Below are positions 34,783 to 44,605 of a DNA stretch of 64,000 bases, one piece after another (positions within the stretch are counted from its first letter, which is position 1; each line of letters begins with the position of its first letter). The position numbers and the translations under genes were made by a program. The notes beneath the pieces are model-generated. The model was not told the origin of the DNA, did not search any database, and worked only from the letters and a program-made list of their open reading frames with translations. This stretch comes from Ornithodoros turicata (taxonomy: Eukaryota > Arthropoda > Arachnida > Ixodida > Argasidae). The stretch lies in contig NC_088203.1 in NCBI RefSeq assembly GCF_037126465.1, forward strand, positions 103,292,668 to 103,356,667. The letters are read 5' to 3'.

Positions 34783-37700
34783 TCAATAAACAGGCCCATC
34801 ATCCAAGTTGTCGTCCTCCTCATCGAGGTAGCTCTCGCCGTTGTCAAAGTATCCGGCAACATAGTCCGTCTCCTGAAAGACAATATTTCTCTATGAGCTT
34901 TCCGCACCAAATACATGCAGACTTGCAAGTTGCACAAGTCGCACCTTAGTAGGAGGGCTTCTGTTCTGTAGTGGAGAACGCTTGCACACTTTTTGCCACA
35001 CAATTTAATAATTTAATTTGCACAATTTTTTGCCACACTTTAAAGGAGCAGTCTAGAGGCACACAACTTTGTTTCTGTTTTTGGTCGGTATAAAACGCCT
35101 GCAATAGCACCCGGAATCTCCTGTGCGCGAAACACCCTCCTCCTCCTCCTTCACGATAGACACGTGATGAGCGCCACCATACACGTCACTATGTGACATG
35201 AGTGGTAGGGACACTCCTCATTGGACCTGGGATCACATGATCGAGGTAAGCAACACCGCGCAGGCCGGAGCGTCTGCTACCGCTTCGGAGACGACAGGCG
35301 TTCTCCGGCTGCGTGATGTCCGAAACGGCGGAGTTCAAGCCTGTCAACGACACGATCTCAATTTTATGGGACCGCTGACACCACGGGAAGAACGAGTGGT
35401 GCAGCTCTAATCTAACTGTGTTTTGTATAGCAATACCCCAGTGTTTCCCGACAGTGCGCAGCCTGTCTGACCGTTTTCACCGCACAGTTGGTTCACTGGC
35501 TAACAGGTGGCGCTACAATTGCGCCATCATTGCTTGCTTTCTGCTACTGAGAGTTTGGTATTGCGCAGAATCCACAGATATATTACTTATGTGATCGCAA
35601 TCCTATTTTGTCAGGCTGCATATGTGCTTTGTTTTTTAGAAAATGTGATATAATAACAGCTCGCAATGTTTGTAGCAGACAGTTTTTCCTACCAACGAAT
35701 GAGGAGGCTCTCTACCACAAACGTCACAGTAGAGTAGGTGTGGTCCGCAGTTGGAGCGTTCCGAGCTAATCACCGCGGCAGCGATTTTGCAAATTAATTG
35801 TGCCGCGGTGAAACAACTTTGGACAAATATTTTGTGGGAATATTTTTTACATACTGCTTTACAAGATGACAGCAGTTTTTGGCCATGTTAGATACCACTT
35901 TAATGCTCCTTTAATAAATTGGCACCGTGACTACCAAAGCTCATCGGTACAGCGCGGATTTTCATGCCAATGCATGGTTTGTTTCTCAATGTTTTAGATC
36001 TGGGCGATGAAAAAAAAACCTGTTTAGTTCAGAAGGGTGCATATTTTCAATTGGCCAGGCATTCTTTCATGGAAGGCTTTTGCTGGTTTCTGGAAGGCTC
36101 GGGGGCACTCTTTTGCAAAAATTCCATTTAGAATCAAATATTTCCCATGTCTTAAAAGGGGGTGTGGTGTTAAGCCTCCACCCTGCAGCTCTATGCTGAA
36201 TGCTTGTTTGTGCCCTTGCCTGGCATCAGTGCATGTTTGTTGCACGTGCATAGTCAATAGGTCGTACCTCGCTTTTGCCACTTCCATCAACGTTACGAAA
36301 GCTGGCGGTGACTGCATTTTTACTTGTGGCGGAGTGCCGAAAGCAAAGTCTTCAGCTGCATGATTTACATCTGTTATGAGAGTACTTGCTCAGTTCTCGA
36401 TTACTGGAACTAACAAATGCAGAGTTTTTCGGATAAATCCGAATTGCTTCAGGTGCTACAGGCGTACGTTTTTGGATTCTCTCATTTTCTTTTATAAATC
36501 CGAAAAACCCAGAAAAAAAAATATTTCATTTCCGAATTGGAGATGACACACGGGACATCTTGCATCATACTGTTACAGGTTACAATGACTTCCCTCACTG
36601 AACAGTCCGCATGTTTTTCAACAATGGTTATGTTGTACAACCTCGGTGTTTGTTCTTGTGCAGCAGTGACTTTTCCAGACTTCGAGAACTAATGCAGCCA
36701 GATCGATGAGGCCTCTTATAACGCAGATTTTTCTGTTACTTATGCAGTGTGCTTAAAAATAATGTTTACAATGGAGCAATCATTGCCACCATTACCATTA
36801 AATACCTACAAATTTATGCCCAGTATAGGTAGCTAATTATTTCAGTTTTTTACACTGCCATCCTTTCATACCTCCTCGAGTTCCTCTTCATCCTCAACTT
36901 CCTCTTCGACTTCTTGATCCTCACTGTCTTGTTCTTGCTTAATCTTTTTTCTTAACCTATCATCCTCCACAGTACTTTCTTCATTCTCTGCTTTGCCTTC
37001 TGTTTCTTCCAAGGCCTAGACATAAGGATAAACAAGCCATGTCCATACAAGGATGCAAATAATAACACTGCATATTAGCCAACCCTGAGCTTTTGCTCTA
37101 TGTCGTCCTCTTTCCACTTTTTTGTACTGGCACCTGCACTTGTTGCATTGTTGTCTTTCCGTTTTCTTCGTGCTCGTGTTCTCTTTGCAGGCTGGAGCTG
37201 TTCTGGCAAGAACGCAGCATCTGTCATAATAGACGACATGGGATCTGACATGGCACTGAGAGAAATACCCAAGAAGAAAGGCTTGCGGAACAAAGTAACA
37301 AAATGCGAGCAAGCTCTGGTACGCTTCTTTAAATAAATATGTGGATTTTCTTTTATCACTTTTAAGCAAGGATAGCGTTGTTACTCATTCTCTGATTTCT
37401 TGAAATAGTTATCTTCCCCCCTTTCCACTACTACTACTACTACTACTACACGACTATGCTACTCGATATCTCAAGGCATTCGCACGATTATTAGGTACTT
37501 ATGGATCGGTTCAGCAGCGAAGGCTTGAGCAACATGACACTTCGCCACCGAACGCGGGTTTACTCTACAACAATTTCTCACGTGTCCATCTTAGCTGCTT
37601 GAAACTTTGTTTCGCTTCCAGCACAGTGTCGAACGACGTTCCGGTCATTTCGGCGGTTAAATGGGTTATTTCGCGCGATGACAATTTGGGGTTGCACTCC

Positions 37701-39237
37701 CGTAGCTTGGAGTAAACGTTCAAGACAACCCGTAGGGAGTCTTCTTTCCACAAGCAATCGCTCGGATATTGTCTGAAGAAACGATCCGGAGATGAGCATT
37801 CCCTTTCCGAACTTCGCAAACTCGTCACGTTTATTATGACGGGGACATCACTGAGACCTCCGATCGTGGGCGTCGCCATATTTGTTTACAACAACAACAA
37901 AAAAAAACTTACAAAATGCGCATGAACCAATGACGTCACACTCTATACACCGAACGAAAAGATGAGCGACTGCCCGGCATAAAAAAAAGGACTAGGAGCG
38001 GATACCCTACAGAATCTTGACATATGGCAATCTTCGAATCTTCCCGCAAAGAACAAAAAAGAACTGTCGTCTGCGAAACACTTGCAGGGGTTGTCCCGGT
38101 GGCGTGTGGGTCGTGTTCTATGTTCTAGCGTGCAGGCTCCACAGAACACTTTGACGTACCAAACATTCAACTCACCCTTCTCACACAGTTCTTTAAAACG
38201 CTTTTTTACATTCAATACTGTCCGAGATCCGACCCCAGTAAGTGCACCTGTCACCGTACTAGCTTCTCCAACTTGCGTGTTTGGGTACCACTGACGTAAC
38301 TTGGAGTAAACGTTCAGCACAATTTGGAGTGCCTGTCCGCTTAGAATTTGACCACAGCTGTGCTTTTGGTAATAATTTCCAGGAGATGGTGGATCGTCTA
38401 TTTCTTGCACACCGTTCACACATCGTGACTCAAATCTGAGTATATTATTCAAATAACGGGTGTTTATGCTCGCACAACTCACGATCTTATTGGGGGGCGC
38501 CATATTGAACAAAAATCTTTCTTACGCCTAAATGTACGTAATGAGTTATGTCTAGCCCATTGAAAACGAATTTTTAATCTCTTGCCCTTCAACAAATGTC
38601 GTCGTTCTTCGATCTCAAACGTATACTTTCTTAAGGGCTAATTTTTTCCGCGTAAGGATCGAGCACAGAAATTGAGTAACGCGGTAACGCGCAACCAGTG
38701 TTGGCATTCCCTCAAACGCTTTCGGCTAAGCACTGCCTTATTTTCGAGCCACAAGATCTCCCCCAAAAGGCAGCACATACGGGCGTCACACCTCTCCCTC
38801 CCAGATGAAAATCCTGCACAAGTTCCTTCTGGTCCGGCACAACAACAAAAAATTCAACCTACCGAATGTAAAATCTGCAGCTTTTCGGGCATTATATTTG
38901 TCTGAAAACCTCTTGATGTCCGGTTCTGAAGGCTTGGCCAGGATATAGAATGCAGACTCCTGAAACTTTCTTCGCTGTTTTCCAAGGCACGAGGCAATGT
39001 AGAGGCTGGCTTGAGTTTTTACAAGGGGTGCAGGCAACGACTGCATAGTCTGTGAATGAATCAATGAAGGTCATGTTTCTTTTCGCCTCACTCTGAATTT
39101 TGACTGTTTGCTACCGGATATGCAGGCGGTGGTTCAGCTACGGGTGGTGGCAATGCATCCCCCTTGTTGAATCCAAGTTGCTCTGTATTAAACGACAACG
39201 GCTTTCCTCGCCCACGACCTCGACCTCTGGCTGCCAT
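34783..39237 (-). CDS. POLR3G: RNA polymerase III subunit RPC7 (POLR3G/POLR3GL), 5 exons
   Basis: Small acidic subunit of the RPC3-RPC6-RPC7 trimer needed for Pol III initiation; nuclear. Minus-strand exons: 39115-39237, 38863-39049, 37084-37220, 36872-37015, 34783-34872. Phases are consistent, giving 226 residues (human about 220). The N-terminus MAARGRGRGRGKPLSFN followed by LGFNKGDALPPP matches the Arg/Gly start and GFxKGxxLP motif of RPC7. Exon 2 carries PDIKRFSDKYNARK, like the family's (I)ERYS-KRY. Exon 3 is basic (RTRARRKRK); exon 4 is Glu/Asp-rich. The end ETDYVAGYFDNG followed by an acidic stretch and DDGPVY matches the vertebrate ENDYI-SYF-(D/E)-(N/D)-G... C-terminus. The exon 3 donor GTTGGC is weak. 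The 1.6-kb second intron contains two nested ORFs and the 2-kb fourth intron contains a MITE. Vertebrates have two paralogues; which one is closer cannot be told. Confidence 0.88.
35039..35918. mobile_element. MITE-like element in POLR3G intron 4
   Basis: TTTAAAGGAGCA at 35039 faces TGCTCCTTTAA near 35905. The interior has no transposase and includes (CCT)n and several NNCACGTGNN-like motifs. Only the short termini are inverted, so the boundary call is tentative. Confidence 0.4.
37432..37449. repeat. (CTA)n trinucleotide repeat
   Basis: Six units of CTA in the POLR3G intron. Confidence 0.85.
37565..37879 (-). CDS. Small HTH-like ORF nested in POLR3G intron 2 (copy 1)
   Basis: ORF of 104 residues beginning with a true ATG (MATPTIGGLSDVPV). 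It shares SLRVVLNVYSKLRE plus a following T-x(2-3)-T-G...-V-L pattern with the neighbouring ORF at 37943-38503, so the two are paralogous. The LNVYSKL ... TG-x(3)-T-V-x(3)-K(R) layout resembles the N-terminal helix-turn-helix seen before DDE domains in many arthropod transposase-like proteins. I found no DDE part nearby. A possible donor (AC|GTGAGA) near codon 99 suggests this is a first exon. A TGACGTCA site lies about 55 bp upstream. It sits on the same strand as POLR3G, in its intron. Function not known; it may be a transposon remnant or a nested gene. Confidence 0.4.
   Translation of the reverse strand: MATPTIGGLSDVPVIINVTSLRSSERECSSPDRFFRQYPSDCLWKEDSLRVVLNVYSKLRECNPKLSSREITHLTAEMTGTSFDTVLEAKQSFKQLRWTREKLL
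37932..37939. promoter_or_regulatory. CRE-like TGACGTCA site
   Basis: Perfect palindromic TGACGTCA 53 bp upstream of the ATG of the nested ORF at 37879 and just beyond the end of its paralogue. Compatible with a promoter, but such 8-mers also occur by chance and in repeats of this window. Confidence 0.25.
37943..38503 (-). CDS. Small HTH-like ORF nested in POLR3G intron 2 (copy 2)
   Basis: Starts at the ATG at 38503 (MAPPNKIVSCASINTRYL). It contains LQIVLNVYSKLRQWYPN, then TGALTGVGSRTVLNVKKRF, paralogous to the ORF 60 bp downstream. After FKELCEKG the sequence is G|GTGAGT, a near-perfect splice donor at about 38181, so the coding exon probably ends there and the remaining ~80 codons are read-through of an intron. 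The pattern suits an N-terminal helix-turn-helix exon of a transposase-like or transposase-derived gene. No downstream catalytic exon was recognised before 35000. Confidence 0.42.
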   Translation of the reverse strand: MAPPNKIVSCASINTRYLNNILRFESRCVNGVQEIDDPPSPGNYYQKHSCGQILSGQALQIVLNVYSKLRQWYPNTQVGEASTVTGALTGVGSRTVLNVKKRFKELCEKGELNVWYVKVFCGACTLEHRTRPTRHRDNPCKCFADDSSFLFFAGRFEDCHMSRFCRVSAPSPFFYAGQSLIFSFGV

Positions 39238-40197
39238 CCCTGTTCTGGAAGAATGCACGCAGTTGAACACCTGTGACCACAAGTGATGTTGTAATCAGTG
39301 ATGCGCAGTAGATAGTGCTGACATGCGAAGTCAGCTTGAAAACGTGTTCTACCTTCACCCGCTTGAAATAAATAATAAAAAAAAAGTCACAATCCTTTAG
39401 GCGAAGGTCAACGCTTGACCCTACGGAGCGACGGAGCCTTGGCTTTGAACGGGCGCGCTCTAACACAGCAACAAATGGCGCAAACGGATAGGGGGTGGTC
39501 TTTAGTACCCCCGAAAAAAACATAACAACATGGCTTCGTTATGCGCGTGAACTCTGCATCAAGATGACATCGCCTACCAAGGTGAAATTCTCAGATGCCA
39601 TACTCTGATGTAGGTGACGACGAAGTAAACAAAAAGCTGCGCCACGTACAGTGCTTCACACTTCTTCATCCACGTCCTCTTAACGCGACCTCTAGCCCGC
39701 CAATCTGTTCACGGGCAAGACACACGCAGTTTACTCGATCAGGATACAAACACAGACAAAACATTATGACATGAAGACTCGGAAGGTGGCAGAAAACAAG
39801 GTTAACTATTTTTCAACCGTTTCTGTTTGCCCTGCAGAGCAAGTCGTCGTCTGTTTACAATGCGACACTGGTGTGCTTTTTCTAAATTCGTTTCTGCGTC
39901 AGTATTATCCGAATCTGATGGAGTACACCTGAAAGTGGCTATTTAGCTTTGCGTCAACGTTTCACGTTTGATGTTCACGACATCGTAGTAGGATTCTAAT
40001 GTTGTGATAAAAAAGTAATAATGTGTGAAGTGATCGAAACTGATGGGCGTTGCTATAGCAGACGACTGTTTTGTAGCAACATCGAATCGACCGTTGAGTG
40101 ATCGCGAGATCTGTAATTCAAACCGAATAACATGAAGAGCATATTGTGAAGCGTGTTTCAGGGGTCACTGCGAGGATGTGCAATTCTATTTCGGCGA
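39238..40197. promoter_or_regulatory. Divergent promoter interval, POLR3G / AF9
   Basis: 960 bp between two divergent predicted start codons, with no recognisable ORF. Contains a run of A (39370-39384) but no evident TATA box. Assigned from gene orientation only; the AF9 side depends on the proposed first exon. Confidence 0.4.
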
Positions 40198-43100
40198 ATG
40201 GCTCAGAGTAGTCTTCTCAAACGTGAACTGGCGCGCAAAGGTCGCAGCTCCAAAGTATGCAGTGCCAAACTGTCTTCTGAATTATTGCTGTACGTCGTTA
40301 GTAGGATGTCGAAACCGGCATCATGTGTGTGCTTAGTGCTGTCGGGAAGAATATGTTTCATCACTACCTTAATTTTTTGTGAAATCTTTCACAAAAATTG
40401 TCTCGGAGAGTGTGTACTAATGGAAATGATGCTTGCATAGTTGCACACATTCAGTAACAGAAATGTTGCATTGCTTTGTCTTTGTTCATGTCAGTCAAAA
40501 ATCAATGTACACATTATGAGTATTTCCACAATTAAAACCCAATTATTATTTTTTTTTTTTATCATCTTTTTGTGGTTGCAATTCCTGCAATGATTAAGGA
40601 AAATGCTCAGGAGAAAAGAGAAAGCCTCTTGCGATAAATACTTAACTGGTATTGTGAATTTCACACAGTCTATTGAAGTTAAATTGGAGCTGGGACACCG
40701 AGCTGTACTTCGAAGTAAGCCCACCGCCGAAGGTTTCACGCACGATTGGACAGTATTTGTCCGAGGTCCCGAAGGGTGTAACATCCAGCACTTTGTTGAC
40801 AAGGTCGTCTTCCTCCTGCATGACAGCTTTCCCAAACCTAAACGAGGTAGGATATGCCATCTTACTTTATAGTGGCATGGACATTTTTTTTTATTGCCTG
40901 TGGTTATGTGAGGCAGCCTGAGAAACATAAAAACATTGATAAGTTCATAAAATATTAATTTGGAGAGACCAGAGCAACTCAGATTTCATCAGAGTGCCGT
41001 CAGCTTACAGGACGTAGCATTTCTGTGTCTCATTCTGGGAAAGCGTTCCTGCTGTGTTTCATACTTTGTACGAAACACCTCCCCCCAAAATTGAGGGTCC
41101 AGATCAGCCCCTGATCATACTAACGGATTGTTTTCCATGCTTCTGTGTCATTCGGGCCACAAAAATTCAGCTACAATGGCATTATTGTTGTAAATCTTAC
41201 AAGGCTTAAATTAGAAAGATGAAAAAAAAAAAAATTACAGGCAAAACACAGTTGGTTCATATTGTTCGGCAGGAATAATTGAACCTCTGTATGCAATAAG
41301 GGGATAAGTCGACTTATCCTCTTTTTACTATTTTTGTTGCAATGACATCGACATACCAGTATGCACCTGCCAATGAAAACTTAGGACCTTATTGCGATTT
41401 GTTGGCCCGCTACAGCGTGGTAAAAAACGGGAAATGCGTGTGTGTCAATGGGACGGACAATCATATCGGGCTCCTTTTCTCATTTTGGGATTTTTCGACT
41501 TATCCCCTTATTGCATACAGAGGTTCAATTGTCACATTTGAATGGAACAAGACCCGGGAACACTGGACTCTGCTGCATAATTTAAGTGTACGGGTGACAT
41601 CAGGAAGATACCTTCACATGCAGTGCTCAAGGAACCACCGTATCAGGTCTCGGAAAGTGGCTATGCGGGTTTCAACATGCCCATCGAGGTGTACTTCAGG
41701 ACGAGAGAGGACCCCAAGAAGGTCAAGTTTGTGTACGACCTCTACCTATCCCTCGACGGAACACCCATCTCAAACATCCGCTGCGAGAAGCTCACCTTTC
41801 ATAACCCGCCCGACGACTTTTGTCACAAGTTGCTCAAAGCTGGAGGGGTACGTTAACCTTACACCTGCTGTAACCAGCTGTAACCAGGTGGCACATTCAC
41901 TCACGTGCGTTTGTTGTCGTCCGTGCAGACGGAGTCCAACCGCAGTGGCTCCAGCACATCGCCCGCTCCTCCGTCTACAAACGCCTCTAATTCGCCGAAG
42001 GTGAAGGAGCGACAACGGAGCGAGGGCCACAAGAAGCCGCGCCTCTCAACCGTACGTCACCCTTGATTGCGTGAAGCACAGCACAGTTGCGGTACAATCA
42101 AACTCCTTTATAGCGAACACCTTTTTAACGAAAATACCTTTACTGCAATTTTTTTCGCTGTCCCTCGAGTTTTGTTGTAAAGGAGTTTGACTGTACTGAA
42201 AAATTTTCTCACATTACCAGTTTAACCAGATTACCGTTCCAGTTCTGATTGCCCCGAATATGACGAGCGTCAATTTTACAGGATATGGGAAAGAGCCCTT
42301 CTGTAGAACCCACCCCTTCTCCTCTTCCTCCGCCTGTTCCCTCACCACAACCACCCACTCCTAGTCAGCCATTCACCGAGCTGTTTGGGACGCCAATCAA
42401 GAGGGACCAGCTTGTCGAAAAACCATCCAAGAACAAGGTCAGTATCGTGCAAAACATGCCCCGTGGCAAAGCTTGCATCCAGGGAGTTGCCAGAAAAATC
42501 CACGCGGTGTCGCTAGGGTTCCGCACTTTGGGAGTCACGTTTGTCACCGAGTGTTCTGTGTTAGGTTGGCAGCACTGAGTTACAAGACTACGAGGGACGC
42601 TAAAGATGAGAGCATAAAGATCAAACAAAATTAATACTGTGTGGTGGAAATCGAACCAGTTATTCACGTGCAACAGTGAAGCACTTGGTGAACCGGAAAT
42701 ATGTGTTTTACAATTAAGTTAATTGAATAAGTAAGGAGTTGACTGAATAATTTTTTGGGAGTAGTGGCGTCACTACGGTGCGCGGTCCGAACCGAGTGAT
42801 GTGACGGAAGGGAGTGACACTCCAGACCAGTACCCCTCTTTCTTAGCGGCAACGTTAGGAGCCCTCCGCGAGCACATGATTTTTATTTTTTTTAATTTTT
42901 TTGTCTGCGGTGTGATACTGGTATTTATTACATAATGTCCGGTGCGGAAAGAGATACATTATTGGGGAAGGGGGGTGGGGGAGTGATGCATACTCTAGTG
43001 ACACCGCTGTTTGCGGGTACCTGCTTATCAGTGTAATGGCATGCCTTGTAATTGTAACTTAGATACTTTTGAACCCATTTATCTGTGGTAGCAATACAGA

Positions 43101-44605
43101 TGCCTTTTTAAAAGTAGCTTTAACAACCCGGTTTGCTAGGCCAAACAGAAAAATTGAAGTTAAACATTGTACAAGTGCACACATTTAGCATCGATGCCTG
43201 GGGGGGGATACTGCAGGTCCCCAGTTTTGAAAACTCTCCACTGATGCATGTCTTGTTGCCCCTATCTCGGCCCGAAATCAATGCGATTCAGCGTCGCATT
43301 CATGGCTGTGAAGGTCTCCCTGCTTCTTGAAAGAGAAATATTGCACGTGGTACAGATTCCCCTTTTTAAAGTCCGTGAATCTTTCAGGATTCCAAAAGCT
43401 CTCAGAAGTCAAAGTCCAGCAAGAGCCACGGCAGCAGTAGTGCCGTTCTCCCGAAGCCACCGGCGTCATCCTTACCATCAAAAGAACACAAGAGCAGCTC
43501 AAAAGACAAAGAACGACACAAAGAATCTTCGAAGGAAAAGTCTCGCGATAAGGAGAGGGACAGGGAGAAAGTTAGAGAATCCAAACCGATCCCCAGTGAA
43601 AACGTAGACGCAAAGCCGGTCGTTGCGGACTCTGAAAAGAAGCCGGAGAAGGAGCAGAAGCACAAGGACAAAACGAAAGAAAAATCAAAAAGCAAGTCCA
43701 AGGACAGGTCATCGAAGGACACCTCGTCGAAAAGCAACACAGAATCAAAATCGAAAGACCCGGCCTCAAGGTCTTCCTCCTTAACGATTCCCTCACGCCG
43801 CCCTTCATCTCCTCCTGCGGATCCTCCTCCTAAAAAGCCGCGCCCTCCGTCACCTCCTCCCGAAAGGGAGAAGAAAAAGAAGGAATCAAGGTCATCGTCC
43901 CATCCACTTAAGGAGTCGCCAAAAAAACCACCACCCCTAATTCCACCCATCTCCGATCCGACTCCGGAACGCCGACTGTCTGAAGCCGACATGGACTTGT
44001 CCCTGACTCCATCTCCAAAGCCATTCCTCCCCTCATCCCCGCCGCTGAGTCGGGACGAAAGCCCGAGCCCTACGTTGCCGCCGGTACCTCCCTCCAGCTT
44101 GCTGAATCCCAAACAGGAAGTACACCCCGGTAAAGCCGAGCCCATAAGTCCCACACCGAAAGGACGCGGTCCCGTCCCGTCGCCCGGTCCGCCGCCGCCA
44201 TCCAGTCCCGGAGCCGTCCCGGCCTCGACGGCGCGGGGTCCACTCAACGCGTTGATGATGGAGATGGAGCAGGAAGACCTGCTCTCTCCGCTTTCGAGTC
44301 CGTCGGCCTCCAGTCCAGAACACCATCAACGTACGTCGGCGGCAGCGCACGGCGTTACTCCGGACGAGAGTGTGCGACGAGTTGAGAACAATCTTGTTTC
44401 TCGGTCCGGGGAGCACATCAAAGAACTGAAGGAACTGAAATCGCGAATTCTGAATCTCAACGATCCGCACAGGCTGCAGGCAGTCGTCGATTTGGTCGAG
44501 GAGACGGGACTGTACAAAATGACGTCCGCGACGTTTGATTTTGACCTTTGTGCCCTGGACCCAATGACGTTGGACAAGCTGCAGGATTGTCTCAACGGGC
44601 GGTGA
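40198..44605 (+). CDS. MLLT3: AF9/ENL (MLLT3/MLLT1)-type YEATS protein, 6 exons
   Basis: Nuclear acyl-lysine reader linked to super elongation complex and DOT1L; fly counterpart ear. Exons: 40198-40254 (tentative), 40669-40846, 41624-41847, 41929-42051, 42282-42437, 43388-44605; about 651 residues (human AF9 568). The YEATS domain is clear: [64 protein letters not shown]-like [11 protein letters not shown] and KLLKAGG. The middle is Ser/Lys- and Pro-rich, typical of the family. The end carries the [26 protein letters not shown] and [10 protein letters not shown], matching AF9's LIEETGHF...TFDFDLCSLD. Exon 1 was chosen because its phase 0 and GTATGC donor fit; an in-frame ATG at 40603 is the alternative. 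Introns hold a 35-bp-TIR element and a 99-bp MITE. AF9 and ENL cannot be separated. Confidence 0.88.
41277..41530. mobile_element. Inverted-repeat element in AF9 intron 2
   Basis: The 35-bp stretch at 41277-41311 (from AATTGAACCTCTGTATGC) recurs as an apparently perfect inverted copy at 41496-41530. The interior reads as an open frame, but it lies between the two YEATS exons and encodes nothing known. A MITE-like foldback unit of about 250 bp. Confidence 0.6.
42095..42193. mobile_element. Short TA-flanked MITE (CAGTCAAACTCC type) in AF9 intron
   Basis: Ends CAATCAAACTCC...GGAGTTTGACTG, flanked by TA on both sides. Only 99 bp, and it lies 43 nt after an AF9 splice donor. Same family as 29310-29483. 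TA target and CAGT-type ends suggest a Tc1/mariner-pogo mobilised MITE. Confidence 0.65.

Noticed and set aside
41342..42004. 220-codon plus-strand ORF
   Set aside because: It runs through an inverted repeat, an intron and the wrong frame of a YEATS exon; the family-matching frame is 41624-41847.
43402..44247. 281-codon Gly/Ser-rich ORF on the minus strand
   Set aside because: It is the opposite-strand shadow of the Ser/Lys/Pro-rich AF9 exon, whose frame matches the family up to the AHD.
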